Assembly (NCBI RefSeq): GCF_022179125.1
Contig: NZ_BPQG01000083.1
Location: 1-50,433, forward strand
DNA: 50,433 nt
Direction: 5' to 3'
DNA from: Methylobacterium cerastii
GTDB taxonomy: Bacteria > Pseudomonadota > Alphaproteobacteria > Rhizobiales > Beijerinckiaceae
The position numbers were made by a program, and so were the translations under genes. Each line of letters opens with the position of its first letter. Position 1 is the stretch's first letter. Shown here piece by piece: positions 48,512-50,433 of this stretch. A model generated the notes under the pieces. That model was not told the DNA's origin, did no database searches, and worked only from the letters and a program-made list of their open reading frames with translations.

Positions 48512-48741
48512 CACAAGTCGATCCCTGCGGCCCCAAGGATGGCGCGCTGCTTGATGATGCCTATGCGATGCGAACGGACCACATGCTCAAACTCAGGGAC
48601 CAGCGGATCGCCACCATCTCGGAGCACGGAGATCGTCTCCGAAAACGCGGATAGCACCGTCTCATCGAGGATGACGTTCAGGGCCGTCCGGTCGCGCAAG
48701 CGCTGGCAGGAAAAGTTCTCAACGGGGTTTTGGTACGCCAT
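48511..48741 (-). CDS. Small hypothetical protein (first of a coupled pair)
   Basis: 76 residues, probably all-helical: VENFSCQRLRDRTALNVILD, SAFSETISVLRDGGDPLVPE, then FEHVVRSHRIGIIKQRAILGAAGIDL. I do not recognise it. The ATG has only a weak Shine-Dalgarno. The stop overlaps the start of the next gene. Two small, tightly coupled genes of this size could be a toxin-antitoxin-like pair or part of a prophage remnant, but I see no motif that shows either. Confidence 0.6.
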   Translation of the reverse strand: MAYQNPVENFSCQRLRDRTALNVILDETVLSAFSETISVLRDGGDPLVPEFEHVVRSHRIGIIKQRAILGAAGIDL

Positions 48742-48984
48742 GGCGCATCAACCAGCCTGTCCCAGGTTCGGTTCGGTGACGACCGTTCAAAAACGTTGCC
48801 GGCGACCCGCCTATGGAGGGGGCAAGCAGCGTCGCCGCGGCTGATCGAAGGGGAATCCGTCGGCTGCTAATGCAGGAGGAATAAGACGCCTAGCGTGTTT
48901 CAAGGGCGTAGCTGCAGCATTTCACTTAAGTTGTGGCGTCAGCCAACAGAACCTAGGAGAGTGCTGCTTTCTGAGGAGAGCCAC

Positions 48985-49233
48985 ATGTCTCGCTACGTCA
49001 TCGATAGCTGTGACGATGAACACTTGATCCTTGGCGACGAGGGCATTGCCTTCGATACCCTGGAAGATGCTCGCACGGCCGCGTTGGCAGCCCTTCCGGA
49101 TATGGCTCGGGACAAGCTGGCCACTGGCGATCATCGGACCTTCTCAACCGCCGTGCGAGACATGGACGGTACGGTATTCTACCGTGCGACCCTTACGCTC
49201 GCGGACGAATGGCTGAACGCGCCGAACAGATAG
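48985..49233 (+). CDS. DUF6894-type small protein
   Basis: 82 residues with the layout of a small protein family very common in Methylobacterium and Bradyrhizobium: SRYVIDSCDDEHLILGDEGI, then TLEDARTAALAALPDMARDK, GDHRTFSTAVRDMDGTVFYR and LTLADEWL. Genomes often carry many copies; the function is unknown. GAGGAGAG lies before the ATG at 48985, which rules out the longer frame from 48895. Confidence 0.78.
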   Translation: MSRYVIDSCDDEHLILGDEGIAFDTLEDARTAALAALPDMARDKLATGDHRTFSTAVRDMDGTVFYRATLTLADEWLNAPNR

Positions 49234-49596
49234 CCTCCCCTTATTCAGCCTCATGAACTGCAATCAAGCTGCTCCTTTTTAATTTTTGGATTGCTGGCGC
49301 GCAATGTCTTGACCGATCTGAAGCAGCAGTAGGCGCATCAGAATCTGCATTTCCGGCATGTCGTAAGCTTTGATGTCTTCGTAGATGTCGAGGCAAGCCT
49401 GGGCTGGCCGCCGGAAAGCTGACGTTCAACCTTCAGCTCAGGCCGGCACCGCGATCTGCTTTCCCACGAAACAGAGGTGGGCGGCCTCTGCAAAGGCGTG
49501 CCGTTTGCCCGCTATTCTCGCGTAGGCAGCCTCGTCGATATCACGCAAGCGCGGACGGGCCGCCGAGGTTCTAGGCGCGGTGCCCGCTCCCCTCGG
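49234..49596 (-). other. Gap with two coding-like fragments, possible gene remnants
   Basis: About 360 bp without an intact gene. On the minus strand, 49438-49548 reads as a 36-residue frame from TTG (RDIDEAAYARIAGKRHAFAE, continuing AAHLCFVGKQIAVPA). Downstream, in another frame, comes QACLDIYEDIKAYDMPEMQ, then ILMRLLLLQIGQDIARQQ, ending near 49285. Both have protein-like composition but no clear starts. They may be tiny genes or pieces of one degraded gene. Confidence 0.4.
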
Positions 49597-50433
49597 TCAT
49601 CCCTGCTCCAGTAGGTTCGTGAAGTTCGCGACGATCCCGGGCATCCGGCTGCCCTTTCGGGACGAGGCCATCAACCGGACACGGTAGCGAGCGCCGTTTT
49701 CCCCCTCAATCGTCCGCTCGGAGGGTCGGCTCGCCGCCAGCACAGTCGGGATCTCGTCCAACAGCCACGTCAGGGGGATCGGCGTCGAGAAGTTGCGCAG
49801 GGACCGGCCGACGTCGCCCGGCTGGAGGCCGAAGATCTGCGCCGCGGCAGCGGTGAACATGCGGATGTGGAGATCCGGCGTCAGGAGCACGCTGGCGACG
49901 TTCATGCCCTCGAACAGCGTGGACTGGTCGTCGCTCATCTGATCGATGGCCTCGATCTTGGACGTTAACTCGGCATTTACCGTTTGAAGCTCCTCGTTCA
50001 GAGACTGCGTCTCCTCCTTCGAAGCCTCCAGCTCCTCGTTGGCGGCCTGCATCTCCTCGTTGACGGAGTAGAGTTCCTCGTTCGAGGATTTGAGCTCCTC
50101 AAGGGAGGTCTCGTACTCTTCGATCACGCCCTGCAACCGCTCGCGCGTCATGCTCAGTTCGCGTTCCAAGCCCTGGAACGCCGTGTCTCGCTCATTCGCC
50201 TCCAAGGCCTGCCGCTCCTTAACGACGGGCGCAGCGGCTTCGTTGAACACGACCAGGAACAATGGCTCGGTCGCGCCGGCAGTGTTCAACGGCTTGACGA
50301 CCAAAGAGATCGTTTGAAGGCGGCCGTCCGGCAGCTCGACGCTGATGCTGTCGCGCACGACCCGAGTGTTGCCCTCGATCGCCTCGCGCAGCGCCGTTCG
50401 GAGATCCAGCCGCAGGCCCTTGCGCGCCATCGC
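49597..50433 (-). CDS. CheB/CheR-PAS fusion protein, 3' part (5' end beyond the window)
   Basis: The last ~278 codons of a larger gene that continues past the right edge. RKGLRLDLRTALREAIEGNT opens a segment typical of the middle of CheB-CheR-PAS fusions. A long coiled coil follows (ELSMTRERLQGVIEEYETSL, then SSNEELYSVNEEMQAANEEL, EASKEETQSLNEELQTVNAE) and then a PAS domain (STLFEGMNVASVLLTPDLHI...FGLQPGDVGRSLRNF). In complete proteins of this family the methylesterase and methyltransferase domains come first and a kinase or nothing follows; here the protein ends soon after the PAS, so no kinase is attached. The ATG at 50430 is internal and not the true start. Confidence 0.85.
   Translation of the reverse strand, partial: AMARKGLRLDLRTALREAIEGNTRVVRDSISVELPDGRLQTISLVVKPLNTAGATEPLFLVVFNEAAAPVVKERQALEANERDTAFQGLERELSMTRERLQGVIEEYETSLEELKSSNEELYSVNEEMQAANEELEASKEETQSLNEELQTVNAELTSKIEAIDQMSDDQSTLFEGMNVASVLLTPDLHIRMFTAAAAQIFGLQPGDVGRSLRNFSTPIPLTWLLDEIPTVLAASRPSERTIEGENGARYRVRLMASSRKGSRMPGIVANFTNLLEQG

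Noticed and set aside
1-50433. tRNA, rRNA, riboswitch or replication origin
   Set aside because: I looked through the intergenic gaps and saw no cloverleaf, rRNA-like block, known riboswitch core or iteron cluster; a covariance-model scan would be needed to exclude small RNAs.

Overview
The window is GC-rich and carries gene families typical of Hyphomicrobiales (Rhizobiales): HWE-type histidine kinases, a NepR-like stress protein, a DUF6894-type small protein, a PQQ sugar dehydrogenase and an alphaproteobacterial SOS box (GAAC-N7-GAAC). It most resembles a Methylobacterium or close relative. This rests on gene content read by eye, not on a database search.

Layout. 1-4400: a PAS/XRE regulator, a small exported protein, and a minus-strand signalling operon (methanogen-output-domain sensor, histidine kinase, LuxR-type regulator). 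4522-19880: a minus-strand type I secretion operon. Its first gene is a ~2985-residue RTX protein with two animal-type haem peroxidase modules. An ABC exporter, a second RTX protein with an exact 351-bp internal repeat, and an HlyD adaptor follow. No TolC-type outer-membrane gene is present. 20640-24830: a scarred accessory patch in which an IS3-family element joins a truncated GAF sensor gene to a truncated TIR-domain gene, followed by an SOS-controlled umuDC pair. 24956-28034: two different MscS channels behind a protein that looks like an inactive AAA+ ATPase with a winged helix. 28200-37450: a small exported protein, a BrkB/YihY membrane protein, an AI-2E/PerM transporter with a long C-terminal extension, a NepR-like ORF, a large GAF/PAS/HWE kinase and two single-domain response regulators. 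Two copies of a ~308-bp dispersed repeat lie 8.3 kb apart here. 37488-39481: a metallophosphoesterase and a flavin amine oxidase whose frame is broken at a G9 tract.

39499-47789: a LysR regulator divergent from a seven-gene run: cupin, MFS transporter, SDR, cyclophilin-like protein, exported SMP-30-type lactonase, membrane PQQ dehydrogenase, second SDR. Together these look like a periplasmic sugar or polyol oxidation route in which the quinoprotein makes a lactone and the lactonase opens it. 47790-50433: small hypothetical genes and the 3' end of a CheB/CheR/PAS fusion that runs off the right edge.

The points most worth following up are the dual-peroxidase secretion operon, whose first module lacks the canonical catalytic arginine, the MscS/degenerate-AAA trio, the 308-bp repeat, the IS-scarred TIR/GAF junction, and the G9 frameshift.
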